DNA of 64,000 nt from Nocardia jiangxiensis NBRC 101359 (GCF_000308615.1 NZ_BAGB01000027.1:62001-126000); one strand, 5' to 3'; shown: positions 17,275 to 26,349, numbered from the stretch's first letter. Translations and numbers: made by a program. The notes: a model not told the origin generated them from the sequence alone.

Positions 17275-18489
17275 ATGGATGATCCGATGCGCGGGGGTAG
17301 GGCAGGGTTGCCGATGCCGGTGAGGGCCTGGTTCGCCGCTGTGCTGCGGCCGATATCCGGCGTCCTGGATCGTCTGGCGGGCGTCGGCACGCCCGATGTG
17401 TCCCCGGTTCGCCGTGGCTGGTTCGGCGCGGTGATGGCGACGGTGTGGTTGTTCGGGCTGTTCGCGCCGATCACCCAGCGATGGAGTGAGGGCCAGCACC
17501 TGCGGGCGGGGATCGCGGGTGCCTGCGTGATCGTGTTCGGTGCGGTGGTCGCGTTGTCGTTCATGCTGTTGCCGCAGCCGGGGTGGGACGGTGGGCTGCT
17601 GATCCGCACCGTGGATCGGCGGGCCTGGCTGATACTCGGTGTGCTGGGTGCGCTGAGCGTCGCGACGCTGCTCCTGCTGGGCGGTCCCGGCGTCGCCACC
17701 CTGACCTACCTGGCGACGATGTCCATATTCCTGCTGCCCTCGCGCGAATCCGCGCGCTTCGTGTTCGCCTACGCGATCCTCATGCTGGTCGTGCCGATGA
17801 TGGTGCCCTCCTGGCGTTTCGGCGGCGTCCCGTTCTATCTCGCCGCCATCCCGGTCCTGATCTGGGGCGGGCGAGAGATCGGAATTCGCCGTCGGCGCAC
17901 GGTCGAACTGGAGCGGCGGCAGCGCGCCGAGATGGCCATCATGGAGGACCGCAACCGGGTGGCCCGCGACGTGCACGACATCCTCGGGCACTCGCTGACG
18001 GTGATCACGGTGAAAACCGAACTGGCACTTCGTCTGATCGATCTCGATCCGGAACGCGCGAGGGCCGAGATGTCCGATGTGGAACGGCTCGCTCGCGAGG
18101 CGCTGGCCGGTGTACGCGATACTGTCGGCGGACTGCGCGAGGTCTCGTTGGCCGGTGAGCTCGCCAACGTCCGAACGGCCTTGGGGGCGGCCGGAATCGA
18201 GGCGGAACTGCCCGACGGTGACTTCGGTGACTACCGGCCGATCTTCGGCTGGGTGTTGCGCGAGGCGGTGACCAACGTCGTGCGGCACAGCGCCGCCTCG
18301 CGCTGTACGGTGCGGGTGAGCCCGTCGCGCATCGAGGTGATCGACGACGGCACCGGATTGCGCCGGAATGCCGAATTCGGTTCGGGCCTGGCGGGATTGC
18401 GCGAACGGGTCCGCGCGGAGGGCGGTGCGCTCACCCTCGCCGCCGCCCCCGGGGGCGGGCTGCGGGTGTCCGCCGACTTCCCGGAATGA
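17275..18489 (+). CDS. Sensor histidine kinase (HisKA_3 type)
   Basis: A 404-residue membrane kinase. About five or six N-terminal helices are followed by the dimerisation/phosphoacceptor segment MEDRNRVARDVHDILGHSL with His234, then an HATPase domain (LREAVTNVVRHSAASRC; VIDDGTG; GLAGLRERV). This is the DesK/NarX-like class that pairs with NarL regulators. The ATG at 17275 has a weak ribosome site. It sits between the ABC exporter and its regulator, which suggests it senses membrane state or the exported compound. Confidence 0.9.
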   Translation: MDDPMRGGRAGLPMPVRAWFAAVLRPISGVLDRLAGVGTPDVSPVRRGWFGAVMATVWLFGLFAPITQRWSEGQHLRAGIAGACVIVFGAVVALSFMLLPQPGWDGGLLIRTVDRRAWLILGVLGALSVATLLLLGGPGVATLTYLATMSIFLLPSRESARFVFAYAILMLVVPMMVPSWRFGGVPFYLAAIPVLIWGGREIGIRRRRTVELERRQRAEMAIMEDRNRVARDVHDILGHSLTVITVKTELALRLIDLDPERARAEMSDVERLAREALAGVRDTVGGLREVSLAGELANVRTALGAAGIEAELPDGDFGDYRPIFGWVLREAVTNVVRHSAASRCTVRVSPSRIEVIDDGTGLRRNAEFGSGLAGLRERVRAEGGALTLAAAPGGGLRVSADFPE

Positions 18490-18571
18490 GCACCGTGCGA
18501 ACGGATCACGGTACGCACCCCACAGGACCGGAAGGAGATCCGCCGATGCGCGGTGAACGGAGGTGGCCGCG

Positions 18572-19177
18572 GTGATCCGTCTGCTGCTGGCCGACGATCA
18601 GGCCCTGGTGCGAGGTGCGCTCGCGGCGCTGCTCGGGCTGGAATCGGATCTCGAGGTGGTCGCCGAGGTCGGCCGCGGTGACGAGGTGCTCGAGGCGGTC
18701 GAGCGCAGTTCGCCCGACGTGGTGCTGCTGGATGTGGAAATGCCCGGGGCGGACGGGATTTCGGTCGCCGCGCAGCTGCATGCGAGCCGTCCGGAGGTGC
18801 GGATCCTGATGGTCACCACCTTCGGCCGCCCGGGATATCTGCGCCGCGCGATCGATGCGGGGGCGAGCGGATTCGTCGTGAAGGACACGCCCGCAAGAGA
18901 ATTGGCGGATGCGGTGCGCCGGGTTCATCTCGGTCTGCGAGTGGTGGATCCCGCACTGGCCACCGAAACCCTGACCTCGGGCACCTCACCCCTGACCGCC
19001 CGCGAACGCGAGGTGCTGGCCGCCGCGGTCGACGGTTCCACCGCGGGCGCGATCGCCGCCCGGCTGCACCTGTCCGAGGGCACGGTCCGCAATCACCTGT
19101 CCGCGGCCATCGGCAAGACCGGCACCCGCACTCGCGCCGAGGCGATCCGGGCCGCCGAACGTCAGGGCTGGCTGTAG
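18572..19177 (+). CDS. NarL/LuxR-type response regulator
   Basis: A 201-residue two-domain regulator. The receiver has the acidic pair (LLADDQ), phospho-Asp54 (VVLLDVEMPG), the switch Thr (MVTTF) and Lys (VVKDTPA). The output HTH is typical (LTAREREVLAAAVDG, then IAARLHLSEGTVRNHLSAA). GGAGG at 18559-18563 places the start at the GTG at 18572; the in-frame GTG at 18563 overlaps that site. It is the partner of the kinase just upstream. The inverted repeat at 15395-15408 before the exporter fits a dimeric NarL-type site. Confidence 0.92.
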   Translation: MIRLLLADDQALVRGALAALLGLESDLEVVAEVGRGDEVLEAVERSSPDVVLLDVEMPGADGISVAAQLHASRPEVRILMVTTFGRPGYLRRAIDAGASGFVVKDTPARELADAVRRVHLGLRVVDPALATETLTSGTSPLTAREREVLAAAVDGSTAGAIAARLHLSEGTVRNHLSAAIGKTGTRTRAEAIRAAERQGWL

Positions 19178-19222
19178 TGCCGGGGCTGGTCGTAGCGCGG
19201 GCGACCGGCGTAGGTTCGTGAC

Positions 19223-19636
19223 GTGCATCTGACTCAGATCCGGCTGATCGTGGACGATTTCGCGGGTACCGCGGAGTTCTATCGCACCGTCGTCGGACTC
19301 GAACCGCAGGTGGCCGATCCCGCGCCGCCGTACATCGCCTTCAAACCGGCGCTGGGCAGCAGTCTGTGTCTGCACGAGCGCGGCGATCTGGACGCCATGC
19401 TGGGCGAGCTGCTCCGGCCGGGTCGGGGCGATACCGCGATGGTGTCGCTGCGCGTCGACGATCTGACCGGATATCTCGACGACATCACCGCCCGGGGAGC
19501 CGAGATCGCCGCGGGGCCGGTGGTTTTCGGAGATCGGATCCGGTGCGCGTATCTGCGCGATCCGGAGGGCAATCTGGTCGAGATCCAGCAGTGGCTGACG
19601 ACGCGCTCGGGCGAGCCCGTCCCGCCCGCGAGCTGA
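19223..19636 (+). CDS. VOC-family (glyoxalase/bleomycin-resistance-like) protein
   Basis: A 137-residue vicinal-oxygen-chelate fold protein with two beta-alpha-beta-beta-beta halves. The N-terminal half reads LTQIRLIVDDFAGTAEFYRTVVGLEP and the C-terminal half ends RDPEGNLVEIQQWL, the usual Glu metal ligand. The GTG start lies exactly 6 bases after TAGGTT, the pattern of a leaderless actinobacterial message. The reaction is unknown; VOC proteins range from lyases and dioxygenases to drug-binding proteins. Confidence 0.85.
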   Translation: MHLTQIRLIVDDFAGTAEFYRTVVGLEPQVADPAPPYIAFKPALGSSLCLHERGDLDAMLGELLRPGRGDTAMVSLRVDDLTGYLDDITARGAEIAAGPVVFGDRIRCAYLRDPEGNLVEIQQWLTTRSGEPVPPAS

Positions 19637-19764
19637 TCGGTGGTGCGCCCGGCGGGCCCGCAGGCGGTAGCGGAGCGTCACCACGCAGGGCCCTCGGAAG
19701 CACCTCGGGTTCAACGCTGCCGCGAGCCGGGCGCGTTGTCGGTGCCGGTGGTTACGATCGAACC

Positions 19765-20439
19765 GTGATTACCCTGGACGCATACACCGGCCATGTCTCG
19801 CCGGGGTCGAACCCGCAGCAGCGCGCGGTACCGGGCGCGCGCATCGTCAAGATGTCCGTCGGACAGATGGACAACAACGCCTATCTGGTGCAGGACACCG
19901 CGACCGGGGCGAGTCTGCTGATCGACGCGGCGAACGAGCCCGAGCGCCTGCTGGAGCTGATCGGCCAGGAGGCCGCCGGTCGGCTGGAGCTGATCATCAC
20001 CACACATCAGCATCCCGATCACTGGTTGGGCCTGGAGAAGGTGGTCGACGGGACGTCCGCGCCCACCGCCGCACACGAACTCGACGCCGCACCGCTGCCG
20101 GTCACCCCCGACCGGTTGCTCGCCGAGGGCGATATCGTGCGGGTCGGTGAGCTCACCCTCGAGGCGATCCATCTGCGCGGGCACACACCGGGTTCGGTGG
20201 CGCTGGTGCTGACCGACGGGGCCGGGCGGATTCACCTGTTCACCGGTGATTCGCTGTTTCCGGGCGGTGTGGGGCGCACCACGTCCCCGGAGGACTTCGA
20301 TTCGCTCTACGGCGATGTCACCACCAAGCTGTTCGACCGTTTCCCCGACGAGACGATCGTCTACCCGGGCCATGGCGACGACACCACCCTGGGTTCGGAG
20401 CGTCCGCATCTGGGCGAATGGCGTGAACGCGGCTGGTAA
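19765..20439 (+). CDS. MBL-fold metallo-hydrolase (glyoxalase II-like)
   Basis: A 224-residue metallo-beta-lactamase-fold hydrolase. The metal motif THQHPDHWLG is intact, with later ligands in LRGHTPGS, FTGDSLFPGG and VYPGHGDDT. The compact length and the GHTPGS segment resemble glyoxalase II-like thioesterases. The GTG at 19765 follows TACGAT by 6 bases, again a leaderless layout. It follows the VOC gene by 128 bases; together they could act on an alpha-ketoaldehyde-type substrate, but that is inference. Confidence 0.9.
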   Translation: MITLDAYTGHVSPGSNPQQRAVPGARIVKMSVGQMDNNAYLVQDTATGASLLIDAANEPERLLELIGQEAAGRLELIITTHQHPDHWLGLEKVVDGTSAPTAAHELDAAPLPVTPDRLLAEGDIVRVGELTLEAIHLRGHTPGSVALVLTDGAGRIHLFTGDSLFPGGVGRTTSPEDFDSLYGDVTTKLFDRFPDETIVYPGHGDDTTLGSERPHLGEWRERGW

Positions 20440-20450
20440 AGAACGAACTC

Positions 20451-20466
20451 GGCCGAAAACACGGCC
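20451..20466 (+). terminator. Hairpin after the MBL-fold gene
   Basis: GGCCG and CGGCC (20451-20455, 20462-20466) pair across an A-rich loop, 11 bases after the stop codon. Weak, no T-run. Confidence 0.4.
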
Positions 20467-20499
20467 GCGCACATGAGCGCCACGCACCTTTCTCGCAAC

Positions 20500-20625
20500 G
20501 CGCCCAGCGGCGAAGCGTCTTTGTCCGCCGGAACAGTCAGGCCGGTAACGCCAACACCAAAGGTTTTCGGCGCGGGCAGCGCCGAAAACCCGCCGGAGCG
20601 AAGCGGAGGCCAAAAATACGTGCCG
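20500..20625. repeat. Palindromic extragenic element (REP-like)
   Basis: This non-coding stretch has a perfect 12-bp hairpin (20562-20573 with 20579-20590, 5-base loop) flanked by short GCGAAGCG-type motifs, including GGAGCGAAGCGGAGG just after the stem. The look is that of a mobile or repeated extragenic palindrome rather than a simple terminator, since no T-run follows. Whether it is repeated elsewhere cannot be seen from this window. Confidence 0.4.
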
Positions 20626-20662
20626 CAATCTCGGCGTGATCGAACCCTGGCACACTCGGGGA

Positions 20663-21358
20663 ATGTCCTGGGCCCCGACTCGTCCCGCACCGTCGCCCGC
20701 CGTCCGGGCGGCCGCTCGTCCGCGCCGATCCTCCTCGGCGGGGCGCTGGGTGCGTCGTGTGATCGCGGGCAGCGTGCTGGCCGCGCTGGTGCTGATCGGC
20801 GGGACGGCCGTTCGGGTGTGGCAGGTGGCGCGGATCGACGACTACTCGCATGCCGATGCGATCCTCGTGCTGGGTGCCGCGCAGTACGACGGGACGCCGT
20901 CCTCGGTATTCCAGGCACGGCTCGGCCAGGCCTACCGGCTGTTCGGGAAAGGTATTGCGCCACTGGTGATCACGGTCGGCGGCAAACGTCCGGGGGACGA
21001 ATACACCGAGGCCGCGGCGGGCAAGATGTATCTGACCGATCACGGGGTTCCCGCCGATCACGTGCTGGCGGTGGAGACCGGTTCGGACACCCTGGAGAGT
21101 ATCGATGCGGTCGCCGGCGCCATGCGGTCGCGGGATCTGTCGTCGGTGGTGCTGGTCAGCGACCCGTGGCATTCGATGCGCACCCGGACCATGGCGCGCG
21201 ATGCGGGTCTGGATGCCTGGACCGCGCCCACCCGCACCGGCCCGGCGGTCTACACCCGCGAATCGCAGTTCCACGGCATCGCCCGCGAGACCGTGGCCCT
21301 GCTCTGGTACAAGCTGACCCACTTCCCCGCAGACTTCAAATACACTGCGGAGCAGTGA
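20663..21358 (+). CDS. YdcF/ElyC-family membrane protein (DUF218)
   Basis: A 231-residue protein with one N-terminal membrane helix ([19 protein letters not shown]) and a DUF218 domain. The nucleotide-like start [33 protein letters not shown] and [13 protein letters not shown] are typical. ElyC and SanA in this family affect cell-envelope integrity, but the biochemical role is unsettled. The ATG at 20663 has GGGGA touching it. dgt follows 16 bases after the stop, so the two may be co-transcribed. Confidence 0.88.
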   Translation: MSWAPTRPAPSPAVRAAARPRRSSSAGRWVRRVIAGSVLAALVLIGGTAVRVWQVARIDDYSHADAILVLGAAQYDGTPSSVFQARLGQAYRLFGKGIAPLVITVGGKRPGDEYTEAAAGKMYLTDHGVPADHVLAVETGSDTLESIDAVAGAMRSRDLSSVVLVSDPWHSMRTRTMARDAGLDAWTAPTRTGPAVYTRESQFHGIARETVALLWYKLTHFPADFKYTAEQ

Positions 21359-21374
21359 TTTCCGAGGAGATGTG

Positions 21375-22664
21375 ATGACCGGCGGCCTCCCCGGCGGATC
21401 GGCCGAGCGCGGCGTCGCGCAGGCGTACACCGCGCAGGATCATGAACGCATGGTGACCGAGTCCGCCAAGAGCGCGGGACTGAGCTGGTCGCCGATCGCC
21501 GAGCGGCGCAGCGATTTCGCCCGTGACCGCGCCCGGGTGCTGCACTCGGCCGCGCTGCGCCGTCTCGCGGACAAGACACAGGTCATGGGCCCGCGCGACG
21601 GCGATACCCCGCGTACCCGGCTCACACACTCGCTGGAGGTCGCCCAGATCGGCCGCAGTATCGCCGAGGAACTCGGCTGCGATCCGGATGTGGTGGATCT
21701 GGCCGGGCTGGCACACGACATCGGGCATCCGCCCTACGGTCACAACGGTGAGCGCGCACTGGACGAATTCGCCTCGGCCTTCGGCGGTTTCGAGGGCAAT
21801 GCGCAGAACCTGCGCATCCTGACCCGGCTCGAACCGAAGGTGTTCGGTACCGACGGGCAGAGCTTCGGGCTCAACCTGACTCGTGCCGCGCTCGATGCGA
21901 CGATCAAATACCCTTGGGGCAGAACGGATTCGGTCCGCAAGTTCGGCGTCTACCCGGCCGACGCGGACCGGCTGGACTGGGTCCGCCGCGATGCGCCGCC
22001 GCGCCGGCAGAGCCTGGAGTCGCAGGTGATGGACTGGTCCGACGACGTCGCCTATTCGGTGCACGATGTCGAGGACGGGGTGATCGCGGGCCGCATCGAT
22101 CTGCGTGCGCTGGCAGATCCGGCCGAGCAGCGCGCTCTGGCCGAACTCGGTCACGCCCAACATCGCGACCTGTCCATCCATGATCTGATCGCCGCGGCGC
22201 AACGCCTGTCCGAACTGCCGGTGATCGCCGAGGCGGCCGGATACGACGGCACCCTGCGCGCCTCGGTGGCGTTGAAGCGGCTCACCAGCGACCTGGTCGG
22301 CCGCTTCGCGACCGCCGCGGTGGCGGCCACCCGGGATGCCTGGGGCGGTCGTCGGCTGTCCCGCTACACCGCGGATCTGGAGGTGCCGCCCATCGTGGCC
22401 GCCGAGGTCGCCATGCTCAAAACGGTTGCGCTGCGCTATGTGATGTCCGATCCGGAACACAACAAACGTCAGGCCGCCCAACGCGAGCGCATCCACCTGG
22501 TCGCCGACCACCTGCTGGCCGACGCCCCGCACACCCTGGACCCGGTCCTGCTGCCCTGGTGGAACGCGGCGGACGATGACGCGTCCCGCACCCGCGTCAT
22601 CGTCGACCAGATCGCCTCCTACACCGAAAGCCGCCTCGAACGAGTCGCCACCACAATCGGATAG
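21375..22664 (+). CDS. dgt: Deoxyguanosinetriphosphate triphosphohydrolase-like protein
   Basis: An HD-domain dNTPase that removes triphosphate from dGTP-like nucleotides, 429 residues. Metal ligands are in place: [25 protein letters not shown] and the late Asp of [13 protein letters not shown]. Start at ATG 21375, 5 bases after GAGGAG; a GTG at 21372 is in frame but too close. In M. tuberculosis dgt (Rv2344c) is next to dnaG (Rv2343c); here four small features lie between them. Confidence 0.93.
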   Translation: MTGGLPGGSAERGVAQAYTAQDHERMVTESAKSAGLSWSPIAERRSDFARDRARVLHSAALRRLADKTQVMGPRDGDTPRTRLTHSLEVAQIGRSIAEELGCDPDVVDLAGLAHDIGHPPYGHNGERALDEFASAFGGFEGNAQNLRILTRLEPKVFGTDGQSFGLNLTRAALDATIKYPWGRTDSVRKFGVYPADADRLDWVRRDAPPRRQSLESQVMDWSDDVAYSVHDVEDGVIAGRIDLRALADPAEQRALAELGHAQHRDLSIHDLIAAAQRLSELPVIAEAAGYDGTLRASVALKRLTSDLVGRFATAAVAATRDAWGGRRLSRYTADLEVPPIVAAEVAMLKTVALRYVMSDPEHNKRQAAQRERIHLVADHLLADAPHTLDPVLLPWWNAADDDASRTRVIVDQIASYTESRLERVATTIG

Positions 22665-22786
22665 AAACCGGCGCTGAATTCTGCCGCCAATTCTCGCGAT
22701 ATTTTCCGGGACGGTATCGATGTGATGCGCGACGCGTATTTTCCCGGTCGCTCATCGGCGATTTATCGAAATCGAACCGCGCGGGC

Positions 22787-23188
22787 TCAGAAGAATCCGC
22801 CGCCGCCCATATCGCCGCCGAATCCGCCGAATCCGGGGCCGCCCATGTGGTGATGGTGGCCGAATCCGTCCAGCAGGGTATCGGCGAGCAGCGCGCCGCC
22901 CACGCCCGCAGCACCGGCGACGAGGGCGGTCTTCCACCACGGCGAGCTGTACCAGCCGGGGGACACGGCGCGTCCGCCGACCATGCCGCCACCGTAGTAG
23001 TACGGTGTCGATGCGCCTTGCCGGTTCGAGCCGACGTACTCGTTACCGTCGATGACCACGCGGTTCTGTGCCGGAACCGCATCCACATACGGTATGGGCT
23101 GCGGCCGCGCCGCCCGTGACCGCCGGGTCATCGAGGCGATCAGAAATCCGGCCCCCACCGCGAGAGCGAGCAGAATCAAGAGCCCCAT
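22787..23188 (-). CDS. Small membrane protein with Gly/His-rich tail
   Basis: A 133-residue protein of unknown function. One N-terminal helix (GLLILLALAVGAGFLIASM) is followed by a basic stop-transfer, a proline-rich linker with a tyrosine run (TPYYYGGGM), a second hydrophobic stretch (TALVAGAAGVGGALLADTLL) and a tail of four histidines and glycine-phenylalanine repeats. The start at 23188 follows GAGAAAGG by 7 bases; an ATG at 23206 is the alternative. It is divergent from the 33-residue peptide gene, and the two share a regulatory region. Confidence 0.7.
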   Translation of the reverse strand: MGLLILLALAVGAGFLIASMTRRSRAARPQPIPYVDAVPAQNRVVIDGNEYVGSNRQGASTPYYYGGGMVGGRAVSPGWYSSPWWKTALVAGAAGVGGALLADTLLDGFGHHHHMGGPGFGGFGGDMGGGGFF

Positions 23189-23371
23189 CGCGAAACCTTT
23201 CTCCATGTTCAGGTCGATAGCAGTCATATTCGCGGCGAACAATGGGTCCGGTGCTTGATTGCGCTGTGAGCGGGCTGTATTTCCGGAAAATATGAGACGC
23301 GTCACTCGGAAACCTGACAGTTCACACCAACGATCCTCCAATTCGAACCACCGAATCTGGATCCCGGCAGT

Positions 23372-23397
23372 ATGAATCACCCCGAATGGTGATTCAT
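23372..23397. promoter_or_regulatory. Perfect 10-6-10 inverted repeat before the 33-residue peptide gene
   Basis: ATGAATCACC (23372-23381) and GGTGATTCAT (23388-23397) are perfectly complementary across a 6-base spacer and end 24 bases before the peptide ATG. The repeat could be an operator in the divergent promoter region or an mRNA leader hairpin. Confidence 0.65.
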
Positions 23398-23421
23398 GAT
23401 CCCGACAGAGAGGTAAACACC

Positions 23422-23523
23422 ATGTTCCACAGCATCTGGCAGCCCTTCACCGACTTCTTCCACCCCTTCGTCAACAATTTCAGCAACTTCAACCAGGGCT
23501 GGTTCCAAGGCTGGCGCCGCTGA
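23422..23523 (+). CDS. Unannotated 33-residue aromatic-rich peptide
   Basis: An ATG reading frame of 33 codons plus stop, preceded by GAGAGG 9 bases upstream. The peptide begins MFHSIWQPFTDFFHPF and ends NQGWFQGWRR: eight Phe and three Trp, with Asn/Gln and a basic C-terminus. There is no signal peptide or simple membrane helix; it would be amphipathic and could sit at a membrane surface. A perfect inverted repeat lies just upstream and an ArsR/MerR-like one just after. Composition and ribosome site argue for a real gene. Function unknown. Confidence 0.55.
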   Translation: MFHSIWQPFTDFFHPFVNNFSNFNQGWFQGWRR

Positions 23524-23528
23524 CCCAC

Positions 23529-23548
23529 ACTTCAACCTGGATTGAAGT
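23529..23548. promoter_or_regulatory. 7-6-7 inverted repeat, ArsR/MerR-type operator
   Basis: ACTTCAA and TTGAAGT are perfect arms around a 6-base spacer, beginning 5 bases after the peptide stop and 22 bases before the next start. This AT-rich symmetry is typical of ArsR or MerR operators. The adjoining gene begins with what looks like an ArsR N-terminus, so it may be the relic of an autoregulated ArsR gene. Confidence 0.55.
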
Positions 23549-23570
23549 ATTTCGGCGGTAGATTCCAGGT

Positions 23571-23970
23571 ATGGCAGGTGATGCGGATTTGGCGCGGGTC
23601 GCCGCGCTGATGGCGGATCGGGGGCGCGCCACGATCCTGGCCATGCCGAGGGTGTTCGCCACCGGATTCCTGGTCGGTTTCGCCGAGTGGGCGCGCATCG
23701 ATGCGCTCGCGCCGCACCTGGACGGGCCCGACGAGCAGACCGTGGGCACTCGAATCGACATCACCCACGACGCACCCAACCCCCGAAGGAATGAACGTGG
23801 TCGCCCGGGTTCGTCTGGAGCGGGTGGCCGGGCGGCGACTGTTCTTCGAGGTCCAGGTCGACGATGAGGTCGAGACGATCGGCCGGGGCCACCACGAACG
23901 GTATGTCATCGACCGAAAACGCTTCGATGCCAGGACGATCGGAAAGTTCGAGCACAGCGTCCGCCGATAG
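23571..23970 (+). pseudogene. Broken thioesterase gene with ArsR-like 5' remnant
   Basis: The first frame starts like an ArsR repressor (MAGDADLARVAALMADRGRA) and then continues as a hotdog-fold thioesterase of the fluoroacetyl-CoA type (FATGFLVGFAEWARIDALAP; VGTRIDITHDAP). At about 23778-23780 the frame breaks. Removing one A from the CCCAACCCCC run restores TPEGMNVVARVRL and the rest (GRGHHERYVIDRKRF) to the stop at 23970. So two lesions are visible: a deletion fusion and a one-base insertion. A sequencing error could explain the frameshift but not the fusion. Confidence 0.65.
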
Positions 23971-24044
23971 CCGATCGAGGCCGTGGCGAAGGCCGGGACG
24001 CGCGGAGAGTTGTACGTATTCCGGGCCCGCTAGACTCGGACCTC

Positions 24045-25976
24045 GTGGCCGGTAGACTTCCTGATCGCGATATCGCGGCAATTCGTGAGCGGGTGCGGAT
24101 CGAGGATGTCGTGGGGGAGTACGTCGCGCTCAAGCGGGCGGGGGCCGATTCGCTCAAGGGGTTGTGCCCGTTCCACGACGAGAAGTCGCCGTCGTTCCAT
24201 GTGCGGCCCAATCACGGGTTGTTCCACTGCTTCGGGTGCGGTGAGGGCGGCGATGTGTTCGCCTTCCTGCAGAAGATGGAGCACGTCGGATTCGTCGAGG
24301 CCGTCGAGCAGATGGCGGACCGGATCGGCTACAAGATCAACTACGAGGGCGGCGGGACCTCGGTGCAGCGCGATCGCGGCACCCGGTCGCGGCTGGTCGC
24401 GGCCAATGCCGCCGCGCACGAGTTCTATATCGCGCAGTTGCGCGAGCCCGAGGCCGAGACCGCGCGGAAGTACTTCACCGATCGGCATTTCGACGCCGCC
24501 GCCTGGCAGCAGTTCGGCTGCGGCTACGCGCCCGGCGGCTGGGACTCGCTGACGAAACACCTGCTGCGCAAGGGATTCACCGTCAAGGAACTCGAGGCGG
24601 CGGGCCTGTCCAAGCCGGGGCGGCGGGGGCCGATCGACCGGTTCCACCGGCGGCTGCTGTGGCCGATCCGCAACCTCGGCGGAGAGGTGATCGGCTTCGG
24701 CGCGCGGCGGCTGTTCGACGACGATCAGATGACCGCCAAGTACATCAACACCTCGGAGACGTTGCTGTACAAGAAGTCTCAGGTGCTGTTCGGACTCGAC
24801 CACGCCAAGCGGGAGATCGCCAAGGGGCGTCAGGTGGTGGTCGTGGAGGGCTACACCGATGTGATGGCGATGCATATGGCCGGGGTAAAGACGGCTGTGG
24901 CGTCCTGCGGTACCGCCTTCGGCGGCGAACATCTGTCGCTGCTGCGCCGCCTGCTGATGGACGACACCTGGATGAGCGGTGAGTTCATCTACACCTTCGA
25001 CGGTGACGAGGCCGGTCTGGCCGCGGCGCAGAAGGCGTTCGCGGGCGATCAGAAGATCGCCATGCAGACCTATATCGCCATCGCGCCCGACGGCCAGGAT
25101 CCGTGCGAGTTGCGGCAGCATTCGGGCGATGCGGCATTGAAGGATCTGGTCGCGCGCCGGATCCCGCTGTTCGAGTTCATCGTGAAGGGCTATCTCGCGC
25201 AATACGATCTGGATTCCGCGGAGGGGCAGGTCGAGGCGCTGCGGCGCACGGTGCCCGTGGTCGCCCAGATCACCGACAACGCCACCCGCAAGGCCTATGC
25301 GACGCGCCTGGCGGGCTGGATCGGCTGGGACGACATCCAGATGGTGGTGCGCCGGGTCGGCGACGAGGCGCGGCGCAATCGCGCCCAGGGCAACGGGGCT
25401 GCGGCTGCCGGCCGTCGGTCCGGTAGCGAGGCTCCGGCGGCGCAGCCCGCGGCCGAACGCCCGGCGGCGCCGCTGAATCCGAACGATCCCACGCTGCTGC
25501 CGCAACGTCAGGCGCTGGCCGCGGCATTGCAGTATCCGGCGCTGGCCGGTCCGGCGTTCGACGCGATCGAGCCCGAGGCGTTCACGCATCCCACCTACCT
25601 CGCCGTGCGTTCCGCGATCACCGAGGCCGGGGGAACCGCCGCCGGAATCGGCGGCGCGGAATGGGTGGCCCGGGTCGCCGATCACACCGACGATCTCACG
25701 TTGCGCGCACTGGTCTCCGAACTGGCCGCACTGCCGCTGCCGATCAAATCGATCGATGACGTCCAGCGCTTCATCACCGGCGTGCTCGCGCGCACCCAGG
25801 AGGCGTGGGTGGGCCGTCAGGTCGCCGAGCTGAAGTCGAAGCTGCAGCGCATCTCCTCGACCGAGCAGTCCGAGGCGTACATGGCCCTGTTCGGCGATCT
25901 GGTCGCGCTCGAGCAGTACCGCAGGAGTCTGCAGGCTCAGGCCATGGGGAATTCGGGCGACTTCGCGGTCAACTGA
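24045..25976 (+). CDS. dnaG: DNA primase
   Basis: Synthesises RNA primers at replication forks. The 643-residue product has the CHC2-type zinc finger (CPFHDEKSPSFHV, then HCFGCGEGGD), the RNA polymerase core, the TOPRIM motifs (VVVEGYTDVMAMH and TFDGDEAG) and a C-terminal helicase-binding domain after an Ala/Pro linker near residues 450-480. The GTG start is 8 bases after TAGACT, close to a leaderless arrangement. Its neighbour dgt is conserved in mycobacteria. Confidence 0.97.
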   Translation: MAGRLPDRDIAAIRERVRIEDVVGEYVALKRAGADSLKGLCPFHDEKSPSFHVRPNHGLFHCFGCGEGGDVFAFLQKMEHVGFVEAVEQMADRIGYKINYEGGGTSVQRDRGTRSRLVAANAAAHEFYIAQLREPEAETARKYFTDRHFDAAAWQQFGCGYAPGGWDSLTKHLLRKGFTVKELEAAGLSKPGRRGPIDRFHRRLLWPIRNLGGEVIGFGARRLFDDDQMTAKYINTSETLLYKKSQVLFGLDHAKREIAKGRQVVVVEGYTDVMAMHMAGVKTAVASCGTAFGGEHLSLLRRLLMDDTWMSGEFIYTFDGDEAGLAAAQKAFAGDQKIAMQTYIAIAPDGQDPCELRQHSGDAALKDLVARRIPLFEFIVKGYLAQYDLDSAEGQVEALRRTVPVVAQITDNATRKAYATRLAGWIGWDDIQMVVRRVGDEARRNRAQGNGAAAAGRRSGSEAPAAQPAAERPAAPLNPNDPTLLPQRQALAAALQYPALAGPAFDAIEPEAFTHPTYLAVRSAITEAGGTAAGIGGAEWVARVADHTDDLTLRALVSELAALPLPIKSIDDVQRFITGVLARTQEAWVGRQVAELKSKLQRISSTEQSEAYMALFGDLVALEQYRRSLQAQAMGNSGDFAVN

Positions 25977-25997
25977 CGCGCGGCCGAGAGGTTGCGC

Positions 25998-26243
25998 TCA
26001 GCCGCGCAGCTGATCGTGCGGCACCAGGACCGTGGTGCGCTCGTCGATCGGTTCCATCGGCTCGAGCTTGGGTTGCGTGCTGAGCTTGTCGGACAGCTTC
26101 TGACGGCCGACCTGGACGAGCTTGCGGGTGACCGGGCTCTCGGTGATGGCGCGCGTGGTCTTGCTGATCTGCTCGTAGCGGACCCGTCCGGCCTTCGCGC
26201 CGAGTATGTACCCGGCTGCAACACCGATGATCAACCGCAGCAT
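25998..26243 (-). CDS. Small YtxH-like membrane protein
   Basis: An 81-residue protein with a short N-terminal helix containing glycines (LRLIIGVAAGYILGAKAGRVRYEQI), the usual YtxH-like signature, followed by a charged helical tail. GGAGGGAG precedes the ATG at 26243. It converges on dnaG with 21 bases between stops. YtxH-like proteins are linked to general stress in Bacillus; the role here is unknown. Confidence 0.75.
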   Translation of the reverse strand: MLRLIIGVAAGYILGAKAGRVRYEQISKTTRAITESPVTRKLVQVGRQKLSDKLSTQPKLEPMEPIDERTTVLVPHDQLRG

Positions 26244-26349
26244 GTGCTCGAGCTCCCTCCAGTTGCCTGTCCCGCGCCGTACATCCTGCCCGACATCCGG
26301 CTCGGCTGTCGATCCGGCACCGGGTCGGGGGTGTGCGTGCGGAGCACAC

